Positions 1-7,455 of a stretch of DNA of 64,000 nt are shown here, piece by piece (the stretch's first letter is position 1; each line of letters starts with the position of its first letter). The notes under the pieces are model-generated. The model searched no databases. It saw only the letters and a list, made by a program, of their open reading frames with translations, and was not told the origin of the DNA. The stretch is from Deltaproteobacteria bacterium (GTDB lineage: Bacteria; Desulfobacterota; Desulfuromonadia; Geobacterales; Pseudopelobacteraceae), in contig JAJXYO010000037.1 in NCBI GenBank assembly GCA_021780495.1, forward strand, positions 1 to 64,000, given 5' to 3'. The position numbers were made by a program, and so were the translations under genes.

Positions 1-124
1 CCTTGCCGTTCGGCTAACGGTTCCCACCATCAGGGTCCGTAGAGGACTTGCACCTCCAAGTCACGAATCAGCTACCATGGCTGATTCGATGGGGCTTGCG
101 CCCCACGCGCCCTGCCGGGCGCAC
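1..124 (-). mobile_element. Group II intron (class C), 5' end of domain I; cut by window edge
   Basis: Read on the minus strand from position 124, the sequence opens with GTGCGCCCGGCAGGGCGC. It then has GGTGCAAGTCCTC, then AACCGTTAGCCGAACGGCAAGG. From memory these blocks match, in order and spacing, the 5' domain I of the Oceanobacillus iheyensis group IIC ribozyme (GUGUGCCCGGCAUGGGUGC, GGGUGAGAGUCCC, AACAGUUAGCCUAACGCAAGGG). An 8-bp hairpin (arms 65-72 and 80-87) fits a domain I stem. The intron runs off the left edge, so its reverse transcriptase and 3' domains are not visible. It starts just past the nadA terminator. Class C introns are known to insert downstream of Rho-independent terminators, so the position supports the call. 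Confidence 0.88.
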
Positions 125-126
125 AA

Positions 127-163
127 TAAAAACTCCCCTGCGGCGAAGGCCGGGCAGGGGAGT
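127..163 (-). terminator. Rho-independent terminator of nadA
   Basis: Minus-strand arms ACTCCCCTG (163-155) and CAGGGGAGT (140-132) form a 9-bp GC-rich stem. It is followed at once by a T run (positions 131-127). It lies about 33 bases past the nadA stop. The group II intron begins three bases beyond the T run. Confidence 0.9.
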
Positions 164-195
164 ACGTGCAGGCAAATGGAGCTGGTGGGGAGCAA

Positions 196-1110
196 TCAGT
201 CCCGCGGCACCGCCAGCATGCGGTCCAGGGCGGCCTGGGCCTTGAGCCGGATCGCCTCCGGGACGGTTACGACCGGCGACAGCGTCTGGAGAGAGTAGAG
301 TACGTCCTCCAGCGAGGTCAGCTTCATATTGGGGCAGAACAGGGCCGGCGAGGCCAGGATGAACTCCTTGCCCGGGTTCTCCAGCCGCAGCTTGTAGAGG
401 ATGCCGGCCTCGGTGCCGATGATGAACCGCGTGGCCGGGCTGGTGCGACAATAGTCGTACATGCCGCTGGTGGAGCAGGCGTGGTCGGCCAGGGCCGTGA
501 CCTCCGGCGCGCTCTCGGGATGGCAGATGAAGAGCGCATCGGGATGCTCGGCCTTTTTCTGCAACACGGCCTCTACCGTCATGCGCTCGTGGGTCGGGCA
601 GAACCCCTCCCAGAAGATGAACTCCTTCTGCGGGACAAACTTAGCCACCCAGCGCCCCAGGTTGCGGTCGGGGACGAAAATCAGTTGATCCTCTTTCAGC
701 GATTGAACGACCTTGATGGCATTGGCCGAGGTACAGCAGATGTCGGAGCAGGCCTTGACCTCGGCCGACGAGTTGACGTAGGTCACGACCGGCACACCGG
801 GGTGCCTGGCCTTCAACGCCTCCAGCTCGGCCGCGGTGACCATGTCGGCCATCGGGCAGCCGGCATCCGGGCGGGGCAGCAGGACCTTCTTGCCCGGCGA
901 CAGGATGGCGGCCGACTCGGCCATGAAGTGCACGCCGCAGAACACGATCACGTCGGCAGCGGTCTTGGCCGCCTCCATGGAGAGCCCCAGGGAATCACCG
1001 GTGATGTCGGCGATCTCCTGCACCTCGTCACGCATATAGTTATGGGCCAGCAGCACGGCATTGTGCTGTTTGAGAAGCCCCCTGATCTGATGTTTGATAG
1101 TTTCGCTCAT
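196..1110 (-). CDS. nadA: Quinolinate synthase A
   Basis: NadA condenses iminoaspartate with dihydroxyacetone phosphate to make quinolinate in de novo NAD synthesis, in the cytosol, using an oxygen-sensitive [4Fe-4S] cluster. The 304-residue protein is the length of the short NadA class. The three cluster cysteines are visible: Cys85 in DAGCPMADM, Cys171 in EGFCPTH and Cys259 in ALFCPNM. The early LAHNYM motif is also present. The ATG at 1110 has an upstream GGAGGAA/GAGGAA stretch as ribosome binding site. No nadB or nadC is nearby. The later step nadD lies in the same window near 56 kb. A strong terminator and then a group II intron follow. Confidence 0.97.
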   Translation of the reverse strand: MSETIKHQIRGLLKQHNAVLLAHNYMRDEVQEIADITGDSLGLSMEAAKTAADVIVFCGVHFMAESAAILSPGKKVLLPRPDAGCPMADMVTAAELEALKARHPGVPVVTYVNSSAEVKACSDICCTSANAIKVVQSLKEDQLIFVPDRNLGRWVAKFVPQKEFIFWEGFCPTHERMTVEAVLQKKAEHPDALFICHPESAPEVTALADHACSTSGMYDYCRTSPATRFIIGTEAGILYKLRLENPGKEFILASPALFCPNMKLTSLEDVLYSLQTLSPVVTVPEAIRLKAQAALDRMLAVPRD

Positions 1111-1235
1111 ACCTGCTGTTCCTCCGCGGTTTCCTCCGGTTTTGATCGCTGGTCAGCATACGCGAAAGCCCCGAAAAAGACAAGACCGGCCACCACTCCC
1201 GCTTCAGGCGACGTACACCACAGGGCCACCCCGGA

Positions 1236-1595
1236 CTATGCCCCCGGATGTTCCCATGTGCCCGCTTCCCAGCGCTCAAGGGCCACGCTGGCCCGAAAGC
1301 CCAGCAAGCCCGGCTCTGCGGCTACCCTGCGCAGAGCTGCCAGACATAGTTCCTCCTCAAATTTGAGCGCATACACCGCCGCCATACCCGATACCACCGG
1401 GCAGTCATGGTCGAGCAACGCCAGCAAGCCGGCCCGGCCGGCCGCTCCCTCTCGCAGCACGGCCTCGTATAACCCGGCCAGCACGCGGGCATGCGAATTG
1501 GCCCGCCCCTCGTCCATGGCTTCCAAGGCCTCATGATGTGCCGTGGCGGCCGCGCAGAAACGGCGTAACAAACGTGCAAGTCTGTCTTCCAGCAT
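1236..1595 (-). CDS. DUF2019-family protein
   Basis: This 119-residue cytosolic protein is almost all helix-forming residues, with no signal peptide or membrane segment. The second half (LLDHDCPVVSGMAAVYALKF, then PGLLGFRASVALERW) matches the pattern I associate with DUF2019, short HEAT-like proteins of unknown function. It ends 125 bases before nadA on the same strand and could be co-transcribed. GGAG lies about 10 bases before the ATG. Nothing in the sequence indicates a reaction. Family assignment is from memory of the motif. Confidence 0.7.
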   Translation of the reverse strand: MLEDRLARLLRRFCAAATAHHEALEAMDEGRANSHARVLAGLYEAVLREGAAGRAGLLALLDHDCPVVSGMAAVYALKFEEELCLAALRRVAAEPGLLGFRASVALERWEAGTWEHPGA

Positions 1596-1783
1596 TCAGA
1601 ATGTCTCCGTAATAAAGTATAGTGGCGCACACCATCCGGTTAATTATGCCATGCCTGCTCGAAAAGGGCTTTAATTTGTTTGGGCAGCGGCCGGAACATC
1701 AGCACTGCGGCGGGGTGCTGCGGCAGGCAACAGGAAACTAGCTGCAGCGATGGGATGGCGGGCGGGAACAGACCTCGGTAGAA

Positions 1784-4069
1784 TTATTGTTCCGATAACA
1801 GAGCGGTTTCGATAACTCTCAAGAGTTCTTCCGAGTTGAACGGCTTCTTGAGTACCGCACAGAAGCCGAACCTGGCATGTTCAGCCATGACGGGGTCGTT
1901 GGAATAGCCGCTCGATACGATCAAGCGCGCCTGCGGATTAATTGCCAGGATATGCTGGGCTGCCTCACTGCCCCCCATCCCCCCGGGAACGGTCAGGTCC
2001 ATGACAACGGCCGAGTAGCACGACTCCGTGTCCCAGGCGGTCTTGTAAAGCCTGATCGCCTCTTCGCCGCTGGAGCAGGTCTGCACCGTATATCCCAGAT
2101 CGCCCAACACGCACGAGGCTATATCCGTGATGACTTCCTCATCATCCATCACCAACAGCGACAACCGGTTCGTGCCACACGCTGCCACCGGCGCCGTGCC
2201 GGATTTTGGCAGGGTAACCTTGTCGTCACTTACCGGCAGCAGTACTTCGAAGGTCGTACCTTTTGCGACTACCGACTGAAGGCCGATGTAACCGCCATGC
2301 CGGGCGACGATCGATTGGGACAAAGCCAGCCCGAGGCCGCTGCCTCCGGACTTGGTGGTGAAATAGGGATCAAAGACCCTTTTCTGATCTTCCTCCGTTA
2401 TGCCGCAGCCGGAATCAGTCAATGCAAGTTTGACATAGCTGCCGGGTGTCACCAACCATGTGTTGGCGCCGGCCACCGTGACCTCCTCACCGCTGATGGT
2501 GATCCTGCCTCCCCCTGGCATGGCTTGCGCGGCGTTTATAATGATGTTGCTGATCACCTGACCGATTTGCCCCTCGTCGGCATGAATGGCGGCAAGGTCC
2601 TCGGGTATCCTGATATCATACGAAACATTGGATCCGCGCAACACGAATGAAGCCGATTCCTCCAGGACGTGTCTCACCGCAACGGCCTTTTTTATCGGCT
2701 CGCCACCTTTGGCGAATGTCAGCAGCTGGTTTGCCAGCTCGGCGGCCCGGTTGGCGGCCTTCTCGGCCTTCAGCAGCATTGTTGCCGACTTGTGGGAATC
2801 TTCGATATAATTACGGGCAAACGAGATGTTGCCAATGATGCCGGTGAGGATATTGTTAAAATCGTGGGCGATACCACCGGCCAGAACCCCCAGGGATTCC
2901 ATTTTTTGCTTTTTGACGAGTTCGGTGAGTAGATAGCGTTGCTCGGTGATGTCGTCACAGACGACGACGATATGGCTGACATTGCCGTTACTGTCGATCA
3001 AGGGAATCTTGCGGGTATGCACATAAATAGATCCCTTGTCGGGATGGGCTGCCATTTCTTCGGGAATATCTATCATGGTCTTTGAGGCAACGACGGCCAG
3101 GTCTTCTGAAAGAGCCGCTTCCGTCTGGCCTTCAGGTAATACGTGCAAGAAGTCTGCGGCATTCTTGCCCAGCACATCCTTAGCCGAAATGCCAAAAATC
3201 TGCTCGGCAACTTTGTTCCAGAGCACCGTTCGAAAGCCATTGTTGACATCTTTGACACAACAGGCAAATGGAGCATTTTCAAGGATCCCGGAGAGCAGTT
3301 TCTGCGAATGGTCGAGTTGCTCTTCGATGCGCTTCTGCTCGGTAATGTCACGGGAAATACCTACCAGACCCAGGAGCCGGCCATCCGGGGTAAAAATAGG
3401 CGCTTTGACGGAATCCAGGCACACCCGCTTGCCTTCAGCCGATGTCAGCCACTCCTCGGCACGAACAACAACGCCCCCCCCCAAAATCATGTTGTCATTG
3501 ATCCGAATCGCTTCGGCAAAGTCACGATCAAAAAAATCAACGTCCGATTTACCGATCTGTTCCTTTTCCGGCAGCCCGATCAGTCTCTCTGACGCTTTGT
3601 TGCAGCCGATATAAACGCCCCTGGGGTCCTTAAAGTAGATTGCATCACTGGCTGAATCGATCAGGCTGCGCAGAAAGGATTTTTCACTGATGAGCGCATT
3701 ATCAGCACGCTTGCGCTCGGTTATATCCCTGGTGAACGCGAGGAAAATACCTTCCTCAGGCAGAAAGGTCGTACTGACCTCCACCTCGACGCTACTCCCG
3801 TCCTTACGATAGTGCCGGGTCTCAAAGCGGTCATAACCACTAGCCATGATGTTGGCCATGTGCGCCTTCAAGGCCTCCTCATTTTCGGCGGCTTCAAAAT
3901 CCCGCAGGTTCATTCCGATCAACTCTGCCGTGCTGTAGCCATACATAACGCTCGTGAGCTGGCTGGCAAAGATGATGCGCCCGCTGGCGTCCAGACACCA
4001 GTAACCGTCCATGGATGCTTTTGCCAGTATTTCGAATTTACCGGCCAGTTCCTCAGTAATCTCGGGCAT
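1784..4069 (-). CDS. PAS-PAS-PAS hybrid histidine kinase with C-terminal receiver
   Basis: This 761-residue cytosolic sensor kinase has no membrane segments. Three PAS domains lie at about 10-120, 130-245 and 255-378, each ending in a DIT(E)-type boundary such as DITERK or DITEQKR. The HisKA phosphoacceptor is His402 in GGIAHDFNN. The ATPase domain shows the N box (NAAQA near 512), the G1 box DSGCG (552) and the G2 box GSGLGLAL. A receiver domain closes the protein, with phospho-acceptor Asp690 (VVMDLTVPGG) and Lys741. The HDFNN form of the H box is typical of kinases that also carry a receiver. No separate regulator adjoins, so its phosphorelay partner is unknown. The ligand of the PAS domains cannot be read from sequence. 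Confidence 0.93.
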   Translation of the reverse strand: MPEITEELAGKFEILAKASMDGYWCLDASGRIIFASQLTSVMYGYSTAELIGMNLRDFEAAENEEALKAHMANIMASGYDRFETRHYRKDGSSVEVEVSTTFLPEEGIFLAFTRDITERKRADNALISEKSFLRSLIDSASDAIYFKDPRGVYIGCNKASERLIGLPEKEQIGKSDVDFFDRDFAEAIRINDNMILGGGVVVRAEEWLTSAEGKRVCLDSVKAPIFTPDGRLLGLVGISRDITEQKRIEEQLDHSQKLLSGILENAPFACCVKDVNNGFRTVLWNKVAEQIFGISAKDVLGKNAADFLHVLPEGQTEAALSEDLAVVASKTMIDIPEEMAAHPDKGSIYVHTRKIPLIDSNGNVSHIVVVCDDITEQRYLLTELVKKQKMESLGVLAGGIAHDFNNILTGIIGNISFARNYIEDSHKSATMLLKAEKAANRAAELANQLLTFAKGGEPIKKAVAVRHVLEESASFVLRGSNVSYDIRIPEDLAAIHADEGQIGQVISNIIINAAQAMPGGGRITISGEEVTVAGANTWLVTPGSYVKLALTDSGCGITEEDQKRVFDPYFTTKSGGSGLGLALSQSIVARHGGYIGLQSVVAKGTTFEVLLPVSDDKVTLPKSGTAPVAACGTNRLSLLVMDDEEVITDIASCVLGDLGYTVQTCSSGEEAIRLYKTAWDTESCYSAVVMDLTVPGGMGGSEAAQHILAINPQARLIVSSGYSNDPVMAEHARFGFCAVLKKPFNSEELLRVIETALLSEQ

Positions 4070-4271
4070 AATTGAACTCGCAAATCAATGAATTCGTAAA
4101 ATATCTTTAAATAATACCAAATAATAAAAAAGTGCACCAGTTTTATCAACCGGCTTTTTCAAATTGTGCTGACGGCAAAAACACACAAGCTGCCATGCGG
4201 CAGCCGGGCATGAACGGGTCAGCACCGGATTCTGCCAGAACCGGTCAGGGTCTGCCTATTGAGCTTTCCCC

Positions 4272-4300
4272 TTGACAAAACGGCTCGGAAGCGCTAGAAA
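4272..4300 (+). promoter_or_regulatory. Sigma-70 promoter of tRNA-Pro
   Basis: A perfect -35 TTGACA (4272-4277) is followed after 17 bp by TAGAAA (4295-4300). The mature tRNA starts 10 bases beyond. The region between -10 and the tRNA is rich in A and lacks the GC discriminator often seen at stable RNA promoters. Confidence 0.75.
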
Positions 4301-4310
4301 AAACACTCTT

Positions 4311-4387
4311 CGGGATGTAGCGCAGCCTGGTAGCGCACCTGCTTCGGGAGCAGGGGGTCGCTAGTTCGAATCTAGTCATCCCGACCA
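4311..4387 (+). tRNA. tRNA-Pro (anticodon CGG)
   Basis: A 77-base cloverleaf including encoded CCA. The acceptor stem CGGGATG pairs with CATCCCG. The D arm holds GCGCAGCCTGGTAGCGC. The anticodon stem CCTGC/GCAGG encloses the loop TTCGGGA, giving anticodon CGG. The T arm carries GTTCGAATC. Layout and loop match bacterial tRNA-Pro(CGG). Confidence 0.97.
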
Positions 4388-4395
4388 GACAATTC

Positions 4396-4429
4396 AAAGG
4401 GTTCATGGCTGAGGCCGGAACCCTTTTTT
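4396..4429 (+). terminator. Terminator of tRNA-Pro
   Basis: AAAGGGTTC and GGAACCCTTT pair across a short loop and are followed by a run of T. It begins nine bases after the CCA end. Confidence 0.88.
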
Positions 4430-4534
4430 GTTTTGCGCAACCTCTGCCAAACCTTTATAATCAAGACTTCCTACCGTCTGCAAAATCATGATCCTCTTTG
4501 ATTAATAGACAATATCTGATAAAGCTTCGTTGCC

Positions 4535-4672
4535 GTGGTGAAGAAAATTATCATCCGTGACGTTTTTGACAATCCTGCCACCAGCGCTGAAATACGGGAC
4601 GGGCAGATCGCAGTGACGTGGCAGCAGAACTATTTCAACCCAGGACCCTTTTTTACCGCTCGCATATCCTGA
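4535..4672 (+). CDS. Possible small ORF of 45 codons, unknown
   Basis: In the 377-base gap between the tRNA terminator and glgP, an open frame from tandem GTG codons (4535 or 4538) encodes a 44-45-residue peptide beginning VVKKIIIRDVFDNP and ending FFTARIS. Composition is protein-like: basic start, amphipathic, no repeats. There is no clear ribosome binding site and I recognise no family. It could be chance or a gene remnant. The rest of this gap shows nothing I can name apart from the AT-rich stretch before glgP. Confidence 0.22.
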   Translation: MVKKIIIRDVFDNPATSAEIRDGQIAVTWQQNYFNPGPFFTARIS

Positions 4673-4764
4673 TAAAGTGGATATAAATTAGATTAGCGCG
4701 ATTATATTCGTGCGCCAATAAGCGGAGAGATGCTGTTAACAGACGCATGTAGAAAGGATCTTTC

Positions 4765-7329
4765 ATGGACTTCACAAAGATGCTGCATAAATTTACCGTG
4801 GTACCGTCTTTAACCGGGGAACTGGCAGCGCTTGAGCGCATCGCCTACAACCTGTGGTGGTGTTGGGAACCGGACGCCATCAACCTCTTCCGCCGCCTGG
4901 ACGCCGACCTGTGGCAAGCGACCCGTCACAACCCGGTGGAGATGCTGGGCATCCTGCAACAGACCACCCTGGAATCCTTCAAAGCCGATGAAGGCTTCAT
5001 GGCTCACCTCAAGATGGTCGATGAAAAGCTCTCCGAATACCTGGCGGAGAAGACCTGGTTTCAAAAAAACGCCAACGGCGATTCCAGGATGCGGGTAGCC
5101 TACTTCTCGATGGAGTTCGGCCTGCACGAATCACTGCCGATCTACTCCGGCGGTCTGGGGATCCTGGCCGGCGACCACCTCAAATCGGCCAGCGATCTGG
5201 GCTTGCCGCTGGTGGGTGTGGGCCTGCTCTATCGCCAGGGCTATTTCCGCCAGTACCTCAACAACGAGGGGTGGCAGCAGGAGTATTACCCCGAGAACGA
5301 CTTCTACAACCTGCCGTTGACCCTGGAGCGGGATCAGGCCGGCAAACCGCTGGAGATCGAGCTGGAATTCGGCCCCCGGAGATTCCGGGTGCATATCTGG
5401 CGCGTCCAGGTTGGGCGGGTACCGCTCTACCTGCTGGACACCAACCTGGAGTCCAATTCGCCCGAGGATCGCCTGATCACGGCCCAGCTCTACTTCGGCG
5501 ACAAGGAAATGCGCATGATCCAGGAGATCCTGCTGGGTATCGGCGGCATCCGCGCCCTGCGGGCCCTGGGCATCATCCCCAACATCTGCCACATGAACGA
5601 GGGACACGCCGCCTTCCTGGCCCTGGAGCGCAGCCGCCTGCTGATGGACAAGCGCGGCATCACCTTCGCCGAGGCCCGTGAGATCGTCAGCGCCGGCAAC
5701 ATCTTTACCACGCACACGCCGGTGGAGGCCGGCATCGACCACTTCCCGCCCGATCTGCTGGAAAAATTCTTCAGCAGATACTATAGATTGCTGGGCCTCT
5801 CCCGGGACGAGTTCCTCGGCCTGGGCCGTCAGGATATCCGCAACCAGCAGGAAAACTTCTGCATGGCGGTGCTGGCCATCAAACTGGCCAGCCATGCCAA
5901 TGGTGTCAGCCAGCTGCATGGCGAGGTCTCCCGGAACATGTGGAAGAACATCTGGCCGGAACTGCCGGTGGAGCAATTGCCGCTCAACTCCATCACCAAC
6001 GGCGTTCACACCCGCACCTGGATGTCCAATCACATGGCCAGCCTGCTGGTGCGCTACCTGGGGACCCGCTGGATGGAGGATCCTACCGATCACAGCGTCT
6101 GGCGGCGCATCGCCAAAATCCCCGATGCCGAGCTGTGGCGCACCCAGCTCAGCTGCCGTGAAAAACTGGTCGATTTTGCCCGCAAGCGTCTGAAAGCCCA
6201 GCTGGTCAAGGTTGGCGCCACTACCAAGGAAATCGCAACAGCCGAAGAGGTGCTCGACCCCGAGGTCCTGACCATCGGCTTTGCCCGGCGCTTCGCCACC
6301 TACAAACGCGGGACCCTGCTGCTGCGCGATCTGGATCGGCTATCGCGCATCCTCAACAACCCCGAGATGCCGGTGCAGATCATCTTTGCCGGCAAGGCCC
6401 ATCCCCAGGACCAGGAAGGCAAGGAGCTGATCCGCCAGCTGGTGCAGGCCTCCCACCAGGAACGTTTCCGCCACCGCATCGTCTTCATCGAGGACTATGA
6501 CATGGAGGTGGCCCGTCATCTGGTGCAGGGCGTGGACATCTGGCTCAACACACCGCTCAGACCGATGGAGGCCAGCGGCACCAGCGGCATGAAAGTGGCC
6601 TTCAACGGCGGCCTCAACATGAGTGTGCTGGACGGCTGGTGGTGCGAGGGCTACCAGGGCAACAACGGCTGGGCCATCGGCAAGGGCGAGGTCTACGAGG
6701 ATGTGGAGTACCAGAACCAGGTCGAGAGCCGGGCCACCTACGATCTGCTGGAAAAGGAGGTCGTACCGCACTTCTACGAGCGCAGCGGCGACAATGTGCC
6801 CCGCGCCTGGGTAGCCACCATGAAGGCCTCCATGCAGAGCCTCTGTCCGGTGTTCTCCACCGACCGCATGGTGCAGGAGTATGCCGAGCTGTCCTATCTG
6901 CCCTCCTATCACCTGTGGAGCCGCTTTGTGGCCGATGACCTCGGGCTGGCGCTGGATCTGGCACGCTGGAAGGCGCGGGTCTTCAAGGCCTGGCCCCAGG
7001 TCAGGATCGAGCAGGCCGGGGCACAGGTCTCCGACGCCGTGGCCGTCGGGAGCAGCGTCCCGGTTTCGGCGCGAATTGCCCTGGGTGAGATCCCGGCCGA
7101 CGAGGTCGCGGTGGAGGGCTATTTCGGCGTACTCGACTCCAAGGGCAATATTCAGGGCGGCGAGGTGGTGCCGCTCGGCCACAGCGCTGATCTGGGCGGC
7201 GGGATCCACCAGTTCGGCGGACAGATGGAATGCCGTTTCTGCGGCCGGCACGGTTTCATGCTGCGGGTCATGCCGCGCCACAAGGTGCTCGGGAATATCT
7301 ATGAATCGGGGTATCTCATCTGGGGGTAA
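4765..7329 (+). CDS. glgP: Alpha-glucan (glycogen/maltodextrin) phosphorylase
   Basis: A GT35 enzyme that phosphorolyses alpha-1,4-glucans to glucose-1-phosphate with a pyridoxal phosphate cofactor, in the cytosol. At 854 residues it belongs to the longer bacterial/archaeal branch with an extra N-terminal domain (DUF3417-like, about 15-120, containing LAYNLWWCWEPDA-type residues). The conserved YFSMEFGLHESLPIYSGGLG block follows. The cofactor lysine is Lys610 in EASGTSGMKVAFNG, with WWCEGY soon after. AAAGGA lies just before the ATG. It stands alone between a tRNA and fliK, with no other glycogen genes adjacent. It would feed glucose phosphate into the glycolytic enzymes Pfk and GpmI encoded elsewhere in the window. 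Confidence 0.96.
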   Translation: MDFTKMLHKFTVVPSLTGELAALERIAYNLWWCWEPDAINLFRRLDADLWQATRHNPVEMLGILQQTTLESFKADEGFMAHLKMVDEKLSEYLAEKTWFQKNANGDSRMRVAYFSMEFGLHESLPIYSGGLGILAGDHLKSASDLGLPLVGVGLLYRQGYFRQYLNNEGWQQEYYPENDFYNLPLTLERDQAGKPLEIELEFGPRRFRVHIWRVQVGRVPLYLLDTNLESNSPEDRLITAQLYFGDKEMRMIQEILLGIGGIRALRALGIIPNICHMNEGHAAFLALERSRLLMDKRGITFAEAREIVSAGNIFTTHTPVEAGIDHFPPDLLEKFFSRYYRLLGLSRDEFLGLGRQDIRNQQENFCMAVLAIKLASHANGVSQLHGEVSRNMWKNIWPELPVEQLPLNSITNGVHTRTWMSNHMASLLVRYLGTRWMEDPTDHSVWRRIAKIPDAELWRTQLSCREKLVDFARKRLKAQLVKVGATTKEIATAEEVLDPEVLTIGFARRFATYKRGTLLLRDLDRLSRILNNPEMPVQIIFAGKAHPQDQEGKELIRQLVQASHQERFRHRIVFIEDYDMEVARHLVQGVDIWLNTPLRPMEASGTSGMKVAFNGGLNMSVLDGWWCEGYQGNNGWAIGKGEVYEDVEYQNQVESRATYDLLEKEVVPHFYERSGDNVPRAWVATMKASMQSLCPVFSTDRMVQEYAELSYLPSYHLWSRFVADDLGLALDLARWKARVFKAWPQVRIEQAGAQVSDAVAVGSSVPVSARIALGEIPADEVAVEGYFGVLDSKGNIQGGEVVPLGHSADLGGGIHQFGGQMECRFCGRHGFMLRVMPRHKVLGNIYESGYLIWG

Positions 7330-7455
7330 CATGACTCCGGAACACAACCCATCCGTTTCCTAGGCTTCCCTTTATGCCCTGTAAGGGGAGCTACCTCTTA
7401 AATGCCCTTCCCGGTTAGCGGAAGGGTAAGGGTTCGGGGTGGGCGAGGATTCTCC

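Noticed and set aside
166-1536. Long plus-strand open frame opposite nadA and the DUF2019 gene
   Set aside because: It is the antisense of two well-supported genes in GC-rich DNA, with no family signature and His/Gly/Arg-rich composition.
5131-6093. Minus-strand frames opposite glgP (also 6340-7347)
   Set aside because: Shadows of glgP caused by GC-rich third positions. No ribosome sites or domains.
7402-7455. Earlier ATG for the FliK-like gene
   Set aside because: It lies in a palindromic repeat (arms 7405-7411 and 7420-7426), while the later ATG has a good ribosome site.
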